Origin: Spongiimicrobium salis
GTDB lineage: Bacteria > Bacteroidota > Bacteroidia > Flavobacteriales > Flavobacteriaceae
Direction: 5' to 3'
NCBI RefSeq assembly: GCF_043678055.1
Contig: NZ_JBHEQA010000001.1
Location: 1,550,001-1,614,000 of the forward strand
Length of the DNA stretch: 64,000 bases
The translations under genes and the position numbers were made by a program. Each line of letters begins with the position of its first letter. Position 1 is the stretch's first letter. This document shows positions 30,383 to 39,356 of this stretch, one piece after another. The notes below the pieces were generated by a model, which was not told where the DNA came from, did not search any database, and saw nothing but the letters and a program-made list of their open reading frames with translations.

Positions 30383-32415
30383 AATTGAAAGGAGACCGCT
30401 TGCTTAAGCGCTGTGGTCTTTCGCCCCAATATTTGTTTGGTTTTAGAATCAATTACCTTAATCTGGGTTTTTTTACCCTTGCGTTGCACCTCTAGATCAA
30501 AAACTTTTCCAAAAGCTTTGATATTTCTCAAGGCCATTTCGTCCCATCCGTTTGGCAATCTCGGGATACAATCAAAGCTGTTGAATCCTGTGGGGTGTAT
30601 CCCAAAAAGTCCTTCAATAAATACCCGACAGTACAAACCGCTTTCTGCAGATAAATGGGCCATATTTCCTTCCGGAAACGCTTCTACCACATAAGGAACA
30701 TGTTCTCCTAGCAATCGTGCTTCGGAAAATTGGATTAATTTTTCCAGGGAAGTATCCGTTGCACCCGATAAAAAGGTACCCCGCAAAGCATAAAGTGTTC
30801 CGCGATCCCAGAAAATCTTGGAGATGGCTTCATTTTCACTGTTTTTTTCCACATGCACCCCATTTTCAGTCCAAAGACGATCGAACAATGCGGTAACCGT
30901 AGCCTCTTTTCGGTCATGGAGACCCACCACCAAAGGCAAACAAATCCAATGTCGAAGATGCTGGTGGCCTTCGTAATAACGATAGGTTTCCAAACCTTCT
31001 ACGGTAGACCCAAAATAATCTTCAATCGCTTTGGCCAGTGCATTGGCTTCGGAAGTATAGCTTCGGGATATTTGAGGAGGTAATTTTAGGGATTTGCTAA
31101 GATCTGCTGCATGTCTCAATGCACCATAATAGAGGGCAGAGGTTGATAAATTGGCGTTTCCTGTTGCAATACGCCCTTCCATTTCATCCGAAGCAGATTG
31201 TACAACACCAGCGGTATTTAATTGTCTTTTACAATATTCCAAACACCATGAAATTAAGGGCCACAGTTCTTGGGCAATTTTAGAATCACCCAAAGCCAAA
31301 GCATACTGGCTTGCGCCATAGGCAATCATTGCTGCATCGCCCCGATCCAATGAAAATGGGGGGACCAAACCTTCAATTTCAAAGGCATATCGAATGTTTT
31401 GGTACTCAGGGTTTATTTCTTTAGCAAAGGCCCTATAGGCATTAAGGGCGGAAAGATTACCTTCATGATACCCAAGATAAGGAAAAAAGGGGCCAACGTA
31501 TTCCGCTTGATCGTTGGCCCATATTCCCACATAATATCGTCCTCCTCCCGGAGAGTGTATCAAACCTAGTTTGGATTCAAAAATGCTTTCGGAAGCCCTT
31601 ATTTTTGAAAATTCAAAGAGGGTGTTTAGAACAGGATTCGGGGTCTCTAAAATAAGAGCACTGGACATTTGCTCAAGAAATGCATTTCTTTCGGCCTGTA
31701 TTTCTTGTGAGTTCTGTTGAGGTAAACCCTCCTTTTCAGCATGTGCCATGATTTTGATCGTATAGGTCATGGAATGCCCAGACCGTAATACCGTGCTTTC
31801 CGGAAGATCGGTGTGTACAATCATGGTATAAGTTCCATCCGCGCCACGATCTTCATGTTTCACAAGTTGGTTTGTCCCAGTGATATTGATGTCTGCCGAA
31901 GAGGTATTCCTAAGGGTGTGCTCTTCCAAAAAAAGGCGTTTAGAAGGGGAAGGGAGTAATTTTCGTTCCAATACTATTCCGGAAGTCGAAGGTGCATGTT
32001 CAAAATGAAGCACCCCATTTATCGTTGTTTTTTTTAAAGGACCGGGAACAAATTGTTTCCCAGCAATGAACGCTTTGGGTAAAATATCATCGGAAAACTT
32101 CTTTTTAAAATAAGCCCTATAGATGAACCAATTGGGGTCGCTTTCCTTTATATAGGGATGGAGTTGCGGAAAAAACACTTCGCGTTCTACAGCCAGTGTT
32201 CCAAGACTATCTACAGCATAATGAACAATAGCGGCCACTCGTTTCCCAGACATTTCAATATTGTCCGTATGGGGTAAATTCTTTTTTTCTGAAATATCCC
32301 ATGAGATGGCTGTTTTAGAAGCAATATGCCATCGATTTTCCTGTGCTAATAGTTGTCCCAGAGGACCCATGGTAACCAAAAAGAAAAGGATTCGATACGT
32401 GTAAAATCTTGACAT
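30379..32415 (-). CDS. Secreted six-hairpin (alpha/alpha-barrel) glycosidase-like protein
   Basis: 678 residues with signal peptide (ending GQLLAQ). The first ~230 residues form an N-terminal beta domain; about 255-600 looks like an (alpha/alpha)6 barrel of the six-hairpin glycosidase superfamily, with GIWANDQAEYVGPFFPYLGY, SLDRGDAAMIAYGASQYAL, SASDEMEGRIATGNANLS and HIYEGHQHLRHWICLPLV-type turns. Acid residues in DEMEG and ANDQAE could be catalytic, but I cannot assign a GH family. Last of three tightly packed genes with a Na+ symporter and NagX-like protein, suggesting sugar degradation and uptake. Its stop overlaps the convergent barrel gene by 4 bp. Confidence 0.7.
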   Translation of the reverse strand: MSRFYTYRILFFLVTMGPLGQLLAQENRWHIASKTAISWDISEKKNLPHTDNIEMSGKRVAAIVHYAVDSLGTLAVEREVFFPQLHPYIKESDPNWFIYRAYFKKKFSDDILPKAFIAGKQFVPGPLKKTTINGVLHFEHAPSTSGIVLERKLLPSPSKRLFLEEHTLRNTSSADINITGTNQLVKHEDRGADGTYTMIVHTDLPESTVLRSGHSMTYTIKIMAHAEKEGLPQQNSQEIQAERNAFLEQMSSALILETPNPVLNTLFEFSKIRASESIFESKLGLIHSPGGGRYYVGIWANDQAEYVGPFFPYLGYHEGNLSALNAYRAFAKEINPEYQNIRYAFEIEGLVPPFSLDRGDAAMIAYGASQYALALGDSKIAQELWPLISWCLEYCKRQLNTAGVVQSASDEMEGRIATGNANLSTSALYYGALRHAADLSKSLKLPPQISRSYTSEANALAKAIEDYFGSTVEGLETYRYYEGHQHLRHWICLPLVVGLHDRKEATVTALFDRLWTENGVHVEKNSENEAISKIFWDRGTLYALRGTFLSGATDTSLEKLIQFSEARLLGEHVPYVVEAFPEGNMAHLSAESGLYCRVFIEGLFGIHPTGFNSFDCIPRLPNGWDEMALRNIKAFGKVFDLEVQRKGKKTQIKVIDSKTKQILGRKTTALKQAVSFQF

Positions 32416-32429
32416 TGAACGAGGGCTAA

Positions 32430-33518
32430 TTATACCTTAATAAAAATCTTTCTTTGATATAAAATATAGGCCAGGAGTATATAAAAGCCCACTACACTCA
32501 TTCCATATAGGAAAGAGGAAAATTCCAGGGATAAAAAGTCATGCACATACAGGGTATCAAATAGCCAAGAATGTACGGAACTGTCTTCATCTATTTTAAC
32601 GGAATACAGGACTTTTGAAATAAAACTGGAAAGAAAATACAAGATAATGGCATTGGCCCCTGCATAGCGGAACAACTTGCCAAAATGAATTCCCTTAACA
32701 TCTGTAAGAAAATAGATTAGTGCCAATATCAGATTGGCCCAACCTGCGGTGACCAAAACAAAACTACTGGTCCATAAGGCTTTATTGATGGGAAAAACAA
32801 TATCCCAAAGATGGCCCACAAGAATCAGTACAATACCTCCAAGGGCCATAATTACTTCTTTTTTCTGTCTTTTGGAAACCAAAAGAAGTCCAGTAAAAAT
32901 GCCCAATAAAGAAGAAGCTACGGAAGGCAAACTGCTCAATAATCCTTCGGGATCATAGTCTGCTTTGTACAAGTGGGTTCCAAATACCTTTAGGTCAATA
33001 TAATTGGCCCAATTGTTTGGTGCTCTATCATAGGTAGGTTCAATTCCGTTTAAAGGAATATACCCCATCCAGATCCAATACCCCAATAAGATGGCAATAC
33101 AAATAAAAACTAATGCTTTCCAATTAAAATGAAGAAACAATAGGGAAGCAAAGAAGAAACCTATGGCAATGCGCTGCAACACCCCGGGAAAACGAATAGC
33201 CTCAAAATCCTTAAAAAAAGGAAAAGCTATCGTAAACGCACCCAAAAAAATGCCGAGACCTATGAGTTTTAAGGTACGTACACCAATTTTACGATAGGTA
33301 GCGGAATTTGGTGTTTTGCCGTGATAAGAAAAGACAATGGAAATCCCAACAATGAACATAAAAAAAGGAAACACCAGATCCGTAGGTGTATACCCATGCC
33401 ATTGGGCATGTAAAAGCGGTGCATATACGTTGGACCAGGTCCCTGGCGTGTTTACCAATATCATGAGTACAATGGTAAGGCCCCTAAAAATATCTACGGA
33501 AACAACTCTATTTTTCAT
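32430..33518 (-). CDS. NagX-like acyltransferase (DUF5009 / heparan-alpha-glucosaminide acetyltransferase family)
   Basis: 362 residues with about ten hydrophobic helices. The N-terminus RVVSVDIFRGLTIVLMILVN and the following HAQWHGYTPTDLVFPFFMF are the signature of the YeiB/NagX/HGSNAT transmembrane acyltransferases, which in the animal enzyme acetylate terminal glucosamine. In Bacteroidota, NagX-like genes often sit with amino-sugar uptake. It lies 14 bp upstream of the glycosidase and 8 bp downstream of the symporter. Acting on an amino sugar is inferred from family and context. Confidence 0.8.
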   Translation of the reverse strand: MKNRVVSVDIFRGLTIVLMILVNTPGTWSNVYAPLLHAQWHGYTPTDLVFPFFMFIVGISIVFSYHGKTPNSATYRKIGVRTLKLIGLGIFLGAFTIAFPFFKDFEAIRFPGVLQRIAIGFFFASLLFLHFNWKALVFICIAILLGYWIWMGYIPLNGIEPTYDRAPNNWANYIDLKVFGTHLYKADYDPEGLLSSLPSVASSLLGIFTGLLLVSKRQKKEVIMALGGIVLILVGHLWDIVFPINKALWTSSFVLVTAGWANLILALIYFLTDVKGIHFGKLFRYAGANAIILYFLSSFISKVLYSVKIDEDSSVHSWLFDTLYVHDFLSLEFSSFLYGMSVVGFYILLAYILYQRKIFIKV

Positions 33519-33526
33519 AAGTGCTA

Positions 33527-35359
33527 TTATAAGATCGTATCTTTCATTTTATGCCAAACCCGTGTCAATAAAAACCCGGACAATAGTACCATAACAGTAA
33601 GCCCAATGGCCAGAGGGTAATTTCCATAGATCCAATTCCCCGTAGCGAACATGCAACCATAGACCAGAATACATCCTAAAATCATGGCCAAGATTCCTGA
33701 GGGAACAGACCATTTCTCTTTGTTTTCTTCCAATGAAATGCCGTCTGCTTCGGCTTGAACCACAATTTTCTTCCAACCAGGGCCCCCAGGCTGTGTTTGT
33801 TGATAAAAACGACAAAGGGTTTCCTGCTTTTCTGCCTGTGTCAGAAAGGTAACAGCCAACCAGATGATGGAAGTAATCAACACGATCAATGGAAATTTTG
33901 CCCAGGCATCAAAAACACCTTCAACCGCATTTCCGGCATCGTCTGTATGATCAAATAGAAAATCCCCCAAACTAGTGAAGGTAAATAAGATGGATATTAT
34001 TCCAGAAGAAATCATTGCAGAGATTTCGCTCCAGGCATTGATGCGCCACCAGAACCAGCGTAAAATAAAAATAAGGCCTGTTCCGGCACCAAACATCAGG
34101 ATGATATCAAATAATTGCAGCGCATTGGTAAGAAACAAAGCGAAGGCCGCACTGGCCACCATAAGGATTACCGTAGTAAGCCTTCCTACATTGACCAAAG
34201 TTTTTTCACTGGCATTTTTATCAATTTGTTGCCTGTAGATGTCGTTCACCACATACGAAGAACCCCAGTTGAGGTGTGTGGAAATGGTGGACATATAGGC
34301 TGCGCCCAAAGAAGCCAACACAATACCCAAAAGACCACTGGGCAAACGGGTGAGCATAGCGGAATAGGCAAGATCCTGCCCTAGTTTACTTTCTTCAATA
34401 TTGGGAAAAGCTTCCTGTATACTGGCAATGTCGGGATAAACCACCAAGGAGGCCAAAGCAACAAGAATCCATGGCCAAGGCCGTAACGCATAATGCATAA
34501 TATTAAAAAAGAAAGTGGCGCCAATGGCATGGTTTTCATTTTTAGCGGCCAACATACGCTGTGCAATATAGCCGCCACCCCCAGGTTCGGCCCCGGGATA
34601 CCATGCACTCCACCATTGTACGGCCAACGGAATAATGAGAATTCCGATTAGGGCTTCAGTATCCGAGAAATCAGGTAAAATAGAGAGCTTATCTTGTACG
34701 TTTTCGTGCGATATTAAACTAGAGACACCACCAACCTCTGGAATATTTACCAAATAGTAGGCGGCACCTATGGCGCCAACAATAGCAACAAAAAAGAGTA
34801 CAAAGTCGGTATAGATTACACCTCTAAAACCTCCAATGGCACTAAATATCATTGTTATGGAGCCTGCAATGATAACGGTCTCTAATGGGGTTAAGCCCAA
34901 CATGACCTGTCCTATTTTAATGGCGGCCAAAGTTACTGCAGACATGGCCATAATGTTAAAAACAATACCCAGATATGCTGCACGGAACCAACGTAAAAAT
35001 GTGGCAGCTTTACCTCCATAGCGCAACTCATAAAATTCCATATCCGTATTTACATTGGATTTGCGCCATAACTTAGCATAGACAAAGACCGTTAAAAGTC
35101 CCGTTAACAGAAAGGCCCACCAGACCCAGTTTCCCGAAACACCATTGTTTCGCACAATGTCCGTCACTAAATTGGGCGTATCGGTGGAAAAGGTAGTGGC
35201 GACCATAGAAAAACCTAAGAGCCACCAAGGCATATTGCGACCAGATAAAAAGTATTCTGAAGTATTTTTTCCGGATTTTTTGGAGACAACTACGCCAATG
35301 ATAAGTACTATGGTAAAAAAGCCAATGATGAGGCTGTAATCTAGTGTACTGAGTTCCAT
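33527..35359 (-). CDS. Sodium:solute symporter (SSS family), probably sugar uptake
   Basis: 610 residues with about 14 hydrophobic helices. SSS signature: SEYFLSGRNMPWWLLGFSMVATTFSTDTP is the family N-terminus (quoted motif core SGRNMPWW and FSMVATTFSTD), with conserved Gly-rich GGFRGVIYTDFVLFF. Family members couple Na+ to sugars, sialic acid, proline or similar solutes. First gene of the three-gene operon with the NagX-like acyltransferase and glycosidase, so a sugar is the best guess. A cytosolic loop around residue 520 is charged. Substrate not determined. Confidence 0.88.
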   Translation of the reverse strand: MELSTLDYSLIIGFFTIVLIIGVVVSKKSGKNTSEYFLSGRNMPWWLLGFSMVATTFSTDTPNLVTDIVRNNGVSGNWVWWAFLLTGLLTVFVYAKLWRKSNVNTDMEFYELRYGGKAATFLRWFRAAYLGIVFNIMAMSAVTLAAIKIGQVMLGLTPLETVIIAGSITMIFSAIGGFRGVIYTDFVLFFVAIVGAIGAAYYLVNIPEVGGVSSLISHENVQDKLSILPDFSDTEALIGILIIPLAVQWWSAWYPGAEPGGGGYIAQRMLAAKNENHAIGATFFFNIMHYALRPWPWILVALASLVVYPDIASIQEAFPNIEESKLGQDLAYSAMLTRLPSGLLGIVLASLGAAYMSTISTHLNWGSSYVVNDIYRQQIDKNASEKTLVNVGRLTTVILMVASAAFALFLTNALQLFDIILMFGAGTGLIFILRWFWWRINAWSEISAMISSGIISILFTFTSLGDFLFDHTDDAGNAVEGVFDAWAKFPLIVLITSIIWLAVTFLTQAEKQETLCRFYQQTQPGGPGWKKIVVQAEADGISLEENKEKWSVPSGILAMILGCILVYGCMFATGNWIYGNYPLAIGLTVMVLLSGFLLTRVWHKMKDTIL

Positions 35360-35378
35360 AGGGAGAAATTGGTTATGT

Positions 35379-35410
35379 CATAAAGATATTGTTTTTTTGG
35401 AATACCTTTG
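35379..35410 (+). promoter_or_regulatory. Promoter of the TauE/SafE gene
   Basis: -7 box TACCTTTG at 35403-35410 and TTG at 35379-35381, 21 bp apart. The ATG is 24 bp downstream of the box. Confidence 0.5.
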
Positions 35411-35434
35411 TCCATCTACATTTAAAGCCTATAC

Positions 35435-36190
35435 ATGCTATTGTTTGCTGTTCCGGATATTTCTGTTACGTCATGGTTTTTTGCTTTTGCGGCTGCATTC
35501 ATCATGGGGATTTCCAAATCGGGAATTAAAGGGATAGGCATCGTTATTGTAACCTTGATGGCTTTGGCTTTTGGGGCAAAGGAATCTACAGGAATCATGA
35601 TGCCCTTGCTTATTGCTGGAGATATTTACGCAGTGAGTTACTACAATAGGCACACACAGTGGAAATACATTGTTCGTTTTCTGCCTTGGATGATGTTAGG
35701 GGTACTCATCGGGGTATTTGTTGGAAAGGATCTTCCGGAATACTGGTTTAAATTGGTTATGGCCACCATTATCCTGGGCAGTGTATTGCTCATGTTCTGG
35801 TGGGATCGAAAAAAATCCAAAACAGTGCCCACACATTGGTTTTTTGCCTCTTTTATGGGAATTATGGCTGGGATTACGACCATGATAGGAAATTTGGCCG
35901 GTCCGGTTTCCAGCATTTTCTTTTTAGCCATGCGATTGCCTAAAAACGAATTTATTGGAACGGCAGCTTGGCTCTTCCTTTTTATTAACCTATTTAAATT
36001 GCCCTTTCATGCCTATGTGTGGGAAACCATAACATTGGAAAGCTTGCTCATAGATTTAAAATTAATTCTGGCCGTAGTTTTTGGGTTGTTGGTAGGAACG
36101 CAAATGGTAAAGAAAATACAGGAAGGGTTTTATCGCAAAATGATTCTGGTTTTGACGGCATTGGGCGCATTAATGCTCTTTTTTAAATAA
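35435..36190 (+). CDS. TauE/SafE-family membrane transporter
   Basis: 251 residues, about eight hydrophobic helices. Starts with the family pattern FIMGISKSGIKGIGI and has the second-half counterpart IMAGITTMIGNLAGPVSSIFF, the internal repeat usual for the family. TauE/SafE proteins export or import sulfite, sulfoacetate or other small anions; the substrate is not evident. It is divergent from the symporter operon with a 75-bp shared intergenic region. Confidence 0.85.
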   Translation: MLLFAVPDISVTSWFFAFAAAFIMGISKSGIKGIGIVIVTLMALAFGAKESTGIMMPLLIAGDIYAVSYYNRHTQWKYIVRFLPWMMLGVLIGVFVGKDLPEYWFKLVMATIILGSVLLMFWWDRKKSKTVPTHWFFASFMGIMAGITTMIGNLAGPVSSIFFLAMRLPKNEFIGTAAWLFLFINLFKLPFHAYVWETITLESLLIDLKLILAVVFGLLVGTQMVKKIQEGFYRKMILVLTALGALMLFFK

Positions 36191-36519
36191 AGTGTTTTCC
36201 ATGATGACCAAAGGTAGTTTGGTCTGGATTATCACACCGTATATCCAGAGCTATTTGTTGAAAAAGAAATCAGGACTGTGGCTTTAGGCATAGGAAAACC
36301 GACTCCACGGTTTGTAAGGATGGTTTTTACAGATGTTTCTAAGATAAAAGGGGTCGTTTATCGAGAAAAGCATTGAAAAAAAGGAAGGAAGGCGCGCAAA
36401 GAACCACAGGATATTTGTAGAAACCGACCAAGTCGTAGGTTTGCGCTAAAACCATTGAAAAGAAGCCTATTTTCCTTTTTTCAAGAGAAAAATAGAAGAA
36501 AGTAAGATTTTTAGGCCGT
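36191..36519. other. Intergenic region, nothing recognised
   Basis: No clear gene or RNA. A 73-codon minus-strand frame here overlaps the LysM gene and has no family features, so it is not called. Confidence 0.5.
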
Positions 36520-37287
36520 CTATAAAAACGAAGATCTTTGCTTTGCCCAAACAATTCCATTTTTTAAGGCGTTGATCCAACGTTGATGGACCATATCCAA
36601 ATCATAGGCATAAACACCGTCATGTTTTCCTTCGGAGAGTCGGGTTAAATTTTGTGAAAGGCTTTGCAGTTGTCCTATCATTTTAAGGGGAGGATCTTCA
36701 GGAAACGCTTTAAGCTCCTCTATGGCTTGGGTGATTGCGGCAATGGCTAAGTCCAGTTCTTTTTTGGTCTTTTCGGGCAATACAAGCAATTCTTGATGGG
36801 TTTTACCGTCCCTGATCTCCTTTAAAGTCTTTTCATGTGATACAAAATAAGTACGTGCTTGTAACATTTGATCAATGGTCTCTGGAATCAAGGAATAGAC
36901 TTTCAGGGAATCACTTTGTACTAGCCGTCCTATGGAAGGAACCTTGAGGATGGTACTGTCTTGAATACGATTCACATCTTCAATACCATTATATTTTGCC
37001 ATTAAAGCAGCGTAATGTCGATTCCCATAGTAGCTTTTTCCAAGCTTCCATAAGGTTTCTCCAGATCGGAAAACATGAATTTTCTCTGGATTCGATGAAA
37101 TTACGCTATCTAGCGATTCAGCGGCAGGTTTTGGTAAAGTGCTTTGCGACTTTGAAATTGAGATGTCTTGTTGAAGGTTGGTGTTTTTTTCACCCCCTTT
37201 TTCCTTACAGGACAGATACACCAATGAAAGGAGTAAAGGCAGCGTTTTTATATGTCGAAATGATACGGAATAGAATGGGTGAAACAT
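36520..37287 (-). CDS. Probable LysM-domain lipoprotein
   Basis: 255 residues. N-terminal hydrophobic segment ending SLVYLSC may be a relaxed lipobox. Residues about 71-118 are a LysM domain (IHVFRSGETLWKLGKSYYG then YNGIEDVNRIQDSTILKVP), which binds peptidoglycan glycan chains. The rest is helical with no known domain. Probably an envelope protein tethered to the outer membrane and bound to the cell wall. It is last before a long AT-rich gap and has no obvious operon partner. Confidence 0.75.
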   Translation of the reverse strand: MFHPFYSVSFRHIKTLPLLLSLVYLSCKEKGGEKNTNLQQDISISKSQSTLPKPAAESLDSVISSNPEKIHVFRSGETLWKLGKSYYGNRHYAALMAKYNGIEDVNRIQDSTILKVPSIGRLVQSDSLKVYSLIPETIDQMLQARTYFVSHEKTLKEIRDGKTHQELLVLPEKTKKELDLAIAAITQAIEELKAFPEDPPLKMIGQLQSLSQNLTRLSEGKHDGVYAYDLDMVHQRWINALKNGIVWAKQRSSFL

Positions 37288-37584
37288 AGGCTAGTTTTAG
37301 AAAGAGTACCTAGAGATAATCTATTTTGAAGATAATAAAAATATAAAGATGCATGATTTTTGGGCATTTTTAGTGAAAAACTAGAGGCTAAAAAGCAAAA
37401 AAATACCAATAGGTACTTACTGAGTTCTTTGCCTGTATACGACCAGCTGTTTGTTATGTTCGACGAAATAATAAAATTTTAAATCATAAGATAATTTTAG
37501 TTAATTTAATCATAATATTCTAATTAATAGTTGTTTAATAGATTTTTATTATTTTTTAAATAGTATTTTATTTCCAATAAAAAC
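37288..37584. other. AT-rich intergenic region
   Basis: Lies between the start of the LysM gene and the terminator of the RNA-repair island. Long A/T runs; no ORF, tRNA or strong hairpin was recognised. Confidence 0.5.
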
Positions 37585-37620
37585 AAAGTGAAAACACCGC
37601 GATGCCTATCGCGGTGTTTT
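37585..37620 (-). terminator. Terminator of the RNA-repair island (after the slipin gene)
   Basis: Perfect 13-bp stem AAAACACCGCGAT / ATCGCGGTGTTTT with a 4-base loop, 9 bp after the slipin stop. Read on the minus strand it is followed by a T-rich stretch. Confidence 0.85.
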
Positions 37621-37628
37621 CTATTTCG

Positions 37629-38750
37629 CTATGTATTTACCGAAAAAATCTCTTTTAATTGGGTTACCATGCTTCCATTTCCGGAAACCGAGATTTCCCC
37701 AATTTTATCAGCAATTTTTTCTACATATTCCATCTCCTTTAGCCTAAAGAGCATTTCGTTTTCCTCCATAAGTTTGGCTGTATTCAGCAAACTTCGGGTG
37801 GCAGCGGTCTCTTCTCGTCGGCTAATACTGTTGGCTTGCGCTTTTTTCTGCGCTACCAAAACCTGGTTCATAATAGTTTTCATTTCTCCGGTCAGGATTA
37901 TATCGCGAATACCGCAGTGCAATACCTCAACCCCAAGGCCCTCCGCTGCGTTGACAATATTTTGTAGAACGGCTTTTGAAATTTGTTCTTTTTGTTCCAA
38001 AAGTTCATCTAGACTATATTGACCAATATAGCTGCGCAAAGCCAATTGCAAGGCTACATAAAGCTGTTTTTCATAATCTTTGTTCACCAATAGAGAAGCT
38101 TCAATGTCTACGATCTTATACTGTGTATAAAAATTGATTCGTATTGCAGCCTTGTCTTTGGTCAACAATTCTTGTCCTGCAATTTCCAATTGTAGCTGCC
38201 GCATATCTGCTCTGGCAATCTTAATGGAGGTATCATTTCGCCAAAAGCGATAGGTACCCCCATCTAGGATTTTTGTATATACATCATCCACGAAGAGCAT
38301 TGCTTTTTCATAGGAGGCAACCTCAAAAGTCCTAAGGTAAGGGCTCAGCTCGGGATGTGTGAACAAGGCTTTGTTGAATTGTTCGGTAATGTAAATTTTA
38401 CCCAAGCAGATACGCAAAAACTCTAGGTTGATCAAGGTTTTCCAATATACGTAACGTCCGGCGGACAACACTTTTTTTAAATTTCCGTTTTCGGAGACCA
38501 AAAGCAATTCATTGTCCTTTACTTCCAAAACGTGCAACATGGCATCCAAGTTTTTGTCCTGTAGCAAAAGCTCCAAAGCAATAGGCGCCACAAATTGTTT
38601 GGTAAGGTCATAGACCATTACAAAGTGTTTGTACCCTATCCAGTGCGTTCCTGAGGTCAGTACCTTTTGGTAATCCCCTCTTTTAAACACCAAACCTACT
38701 TTTCCTGCATTGATGCGTACACGTTTCAATTTTAGTTGTACTCTTTTCAT
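37629..38750 (-). CDS. Slipin-like SPFH/Band-7 protein with three tandem N-terminal modules
   Basis: 373 residues. The SPFH/Band-7 core spans about 141-310 (FEVASYEKAMLFVDDVYTKI, then LTKDKAAIRINFYTQYKI, then GLGVEVLHCGIRDIIL), with a coiled-coil C-terminus (about 295-350). Unusually, the motif that opens the SPFH fold, a hydrophobic strand, a short turn and VLxxGxxxxW/G, appears three times: about 11-40 (VGLVFKRGDYQKVLTSGTHW), 75-104 (ELLLVSENGNLKKVLSAGRY) and 141-170. No N-terminal membrane helix is evident, so membrane association is uncertain. SPFH proteins form oligomeric scaffolds. It is the last gene on the same strand as, and downstream of, the tRNA-like array, next to rtcB-prfH. A role in RNA repair is inferred from position. 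Confidence 0.75.
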   Translation of the reverse strand: MKRVQLKLKRVRINAGKVGLVFKRGDYQKVLTSGTHWIGYKHFVMVYDLTKQFVAPIALELLLQDKNLDAMLHVLEVKDNELLLVSENGNLKKVLSAGRYVYWKTLINLEFLRICLGKIYITEQFNKALFTHPELSPYLRTFEVASYEKAMLFVDDVYTKILDGGTYRFWRNDTSIKIARADMRQLQLEIAGQELLTKDKAAIRINFYTQYKIVDIEASLLVNKDYEKQLYVALQLALRSYIGQYSLDELLEQKEQISKAVLQNIVNAAEGLGVEVLHCGIRDIILTGEMKTIMNQVLVAQKKAQANSISRREETAATRSLLNTAKLMEENEMLFRLKEMEYVEKIADKIGEISVSGNGSMVTQLKEIFSVNT

Positions 38751-38847
38751 CTTTTTTGCATTTTAAAATTTAACAATCTAGGATGACATGCCTGTAACGG
38801 AGGTCATGTCCACTTTAATTCCGCAAAAGGGTTTTAAAGTATATTTT

Positions 38848-38965
38848 GGGCGTGCCCCCTTTGGGGTCGGGCTTTTGGCCGTCGCTTTTCCTTCCTGTTG
38901 ATGAGGCATCACCTCAGACAACATTTAGGAAAGAGCTTCACAAGGCCGCAATCCCTTACGCTATT
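38848..38965. repeat. Possible dispersed Flavobacteriaceae repeat element
   Basis: Begins GGGCGTGCCCCCTTTGGGG with TCGGGCTTTTGGCC and ends CGCAATCCCTTACGC. From memory this resembles a repeat scattered in many Flavobacteriaceae genomes (GGGCG...GGTCGGGCT...GC-rich...ATCCCT-ACGC). Only one copy is visible here, so I cannot prove it is repetitive. Confidence 0.35.
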
Positions 38966-39249
38966 TTTTCATTCAAAACAAGGGGAATGGCTCGGTCTTC
39001 CAATACGGAAATACGGTGTTTTTGGGAGCTCAGGAATATCGTTTCTACTGAAGCAGGCCAGAGGGTTTAACCCAATGATCTCCTTAGCAAAAAGGAAAGT
39101 CCGTACACATCAAAAAGATCCTATTTCAAGGTATTTTCATACCTGTTAGCTGTCTTTAAACAGCCAACGGAACCAAACCCATTGTTTTTTGTCCCTATTA
39201 AGCCAGGGCGGGCTTTCGGATCCGTTTTACAAGAGATCTGCTTGTTGAA
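38966..39249. other. Non-coding stretch between the slipin gene and the tRNA-like array
   Basis: Short ORFs are unconvincing. It contains inverted repeats: AGGTA-N6-TACCT at about 39129-39144, followed by GTTAGCTGT / ACAGCCAAC (8 of 9 bp) at about 39145-39168. It may be transcribed as part of the array-to-slipin transcript. Confidence 0.4.
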
Positions 39250-39265
39250 AATGGATTTTTAGTCC

Positions 39266-39353
39266 ATATCCCACATTATGAGTGTGGTGCTCTAACCTAC
39301 TGAGCTACAAAGTCCAAAAAGGGTGACTTTGACAGGATTCGAACCTGTGCTTG
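39266..39353 (-). ncRNA. tRNA-like element D: circularly permuted tRNA-Met/Ile(CAT)-like
   Basis: Read on the minus strand, the 3' part comes first: T-arm ACAGG-TTCGAAT-CCTGT (39348-39332), acceptor strand CAAAGTC (39331-39325), A73, then CCCTTTTTG. The 5' part follows: acceptor GACTTTG (39314-39308), TA, D-arm GCTC-AGTAGGTTA-GAGC, A, anticodon stem CCACA / TGTGG around loop CTCATAA (anticodon CAT). The two acceptor strands pair 7/7, although their genomic order is reversed. In linear order the 5' part has no T-arm and a poorer acceptor (6/7 with AAAATCC). The break falls in the variable loop. Confidence 0.55.
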
Positions 39354-39356
39354 CTT

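Noticed and set aside
36339..36560. 73-codon minus-strand ORF
   Set aside because: It overlaps the LysM gene and is rich in Phe and Leu with no family match.
38846..39149. Two overlapping plus-strand ORFs of 74 and 83 codons
   Set aside because: They coincide with the structured repeat-like block; no coding signal or start context.
39250..39316. Linear, T-armless tRNA-Met with acceptor GGACTTT / AAAATCC
   Set aside because: It needs a 1-mismatch acceptor and loses the T-arm, while the permuted reading pairs 7/7 and keeps every arm. I keep it as the competing hypothesis.
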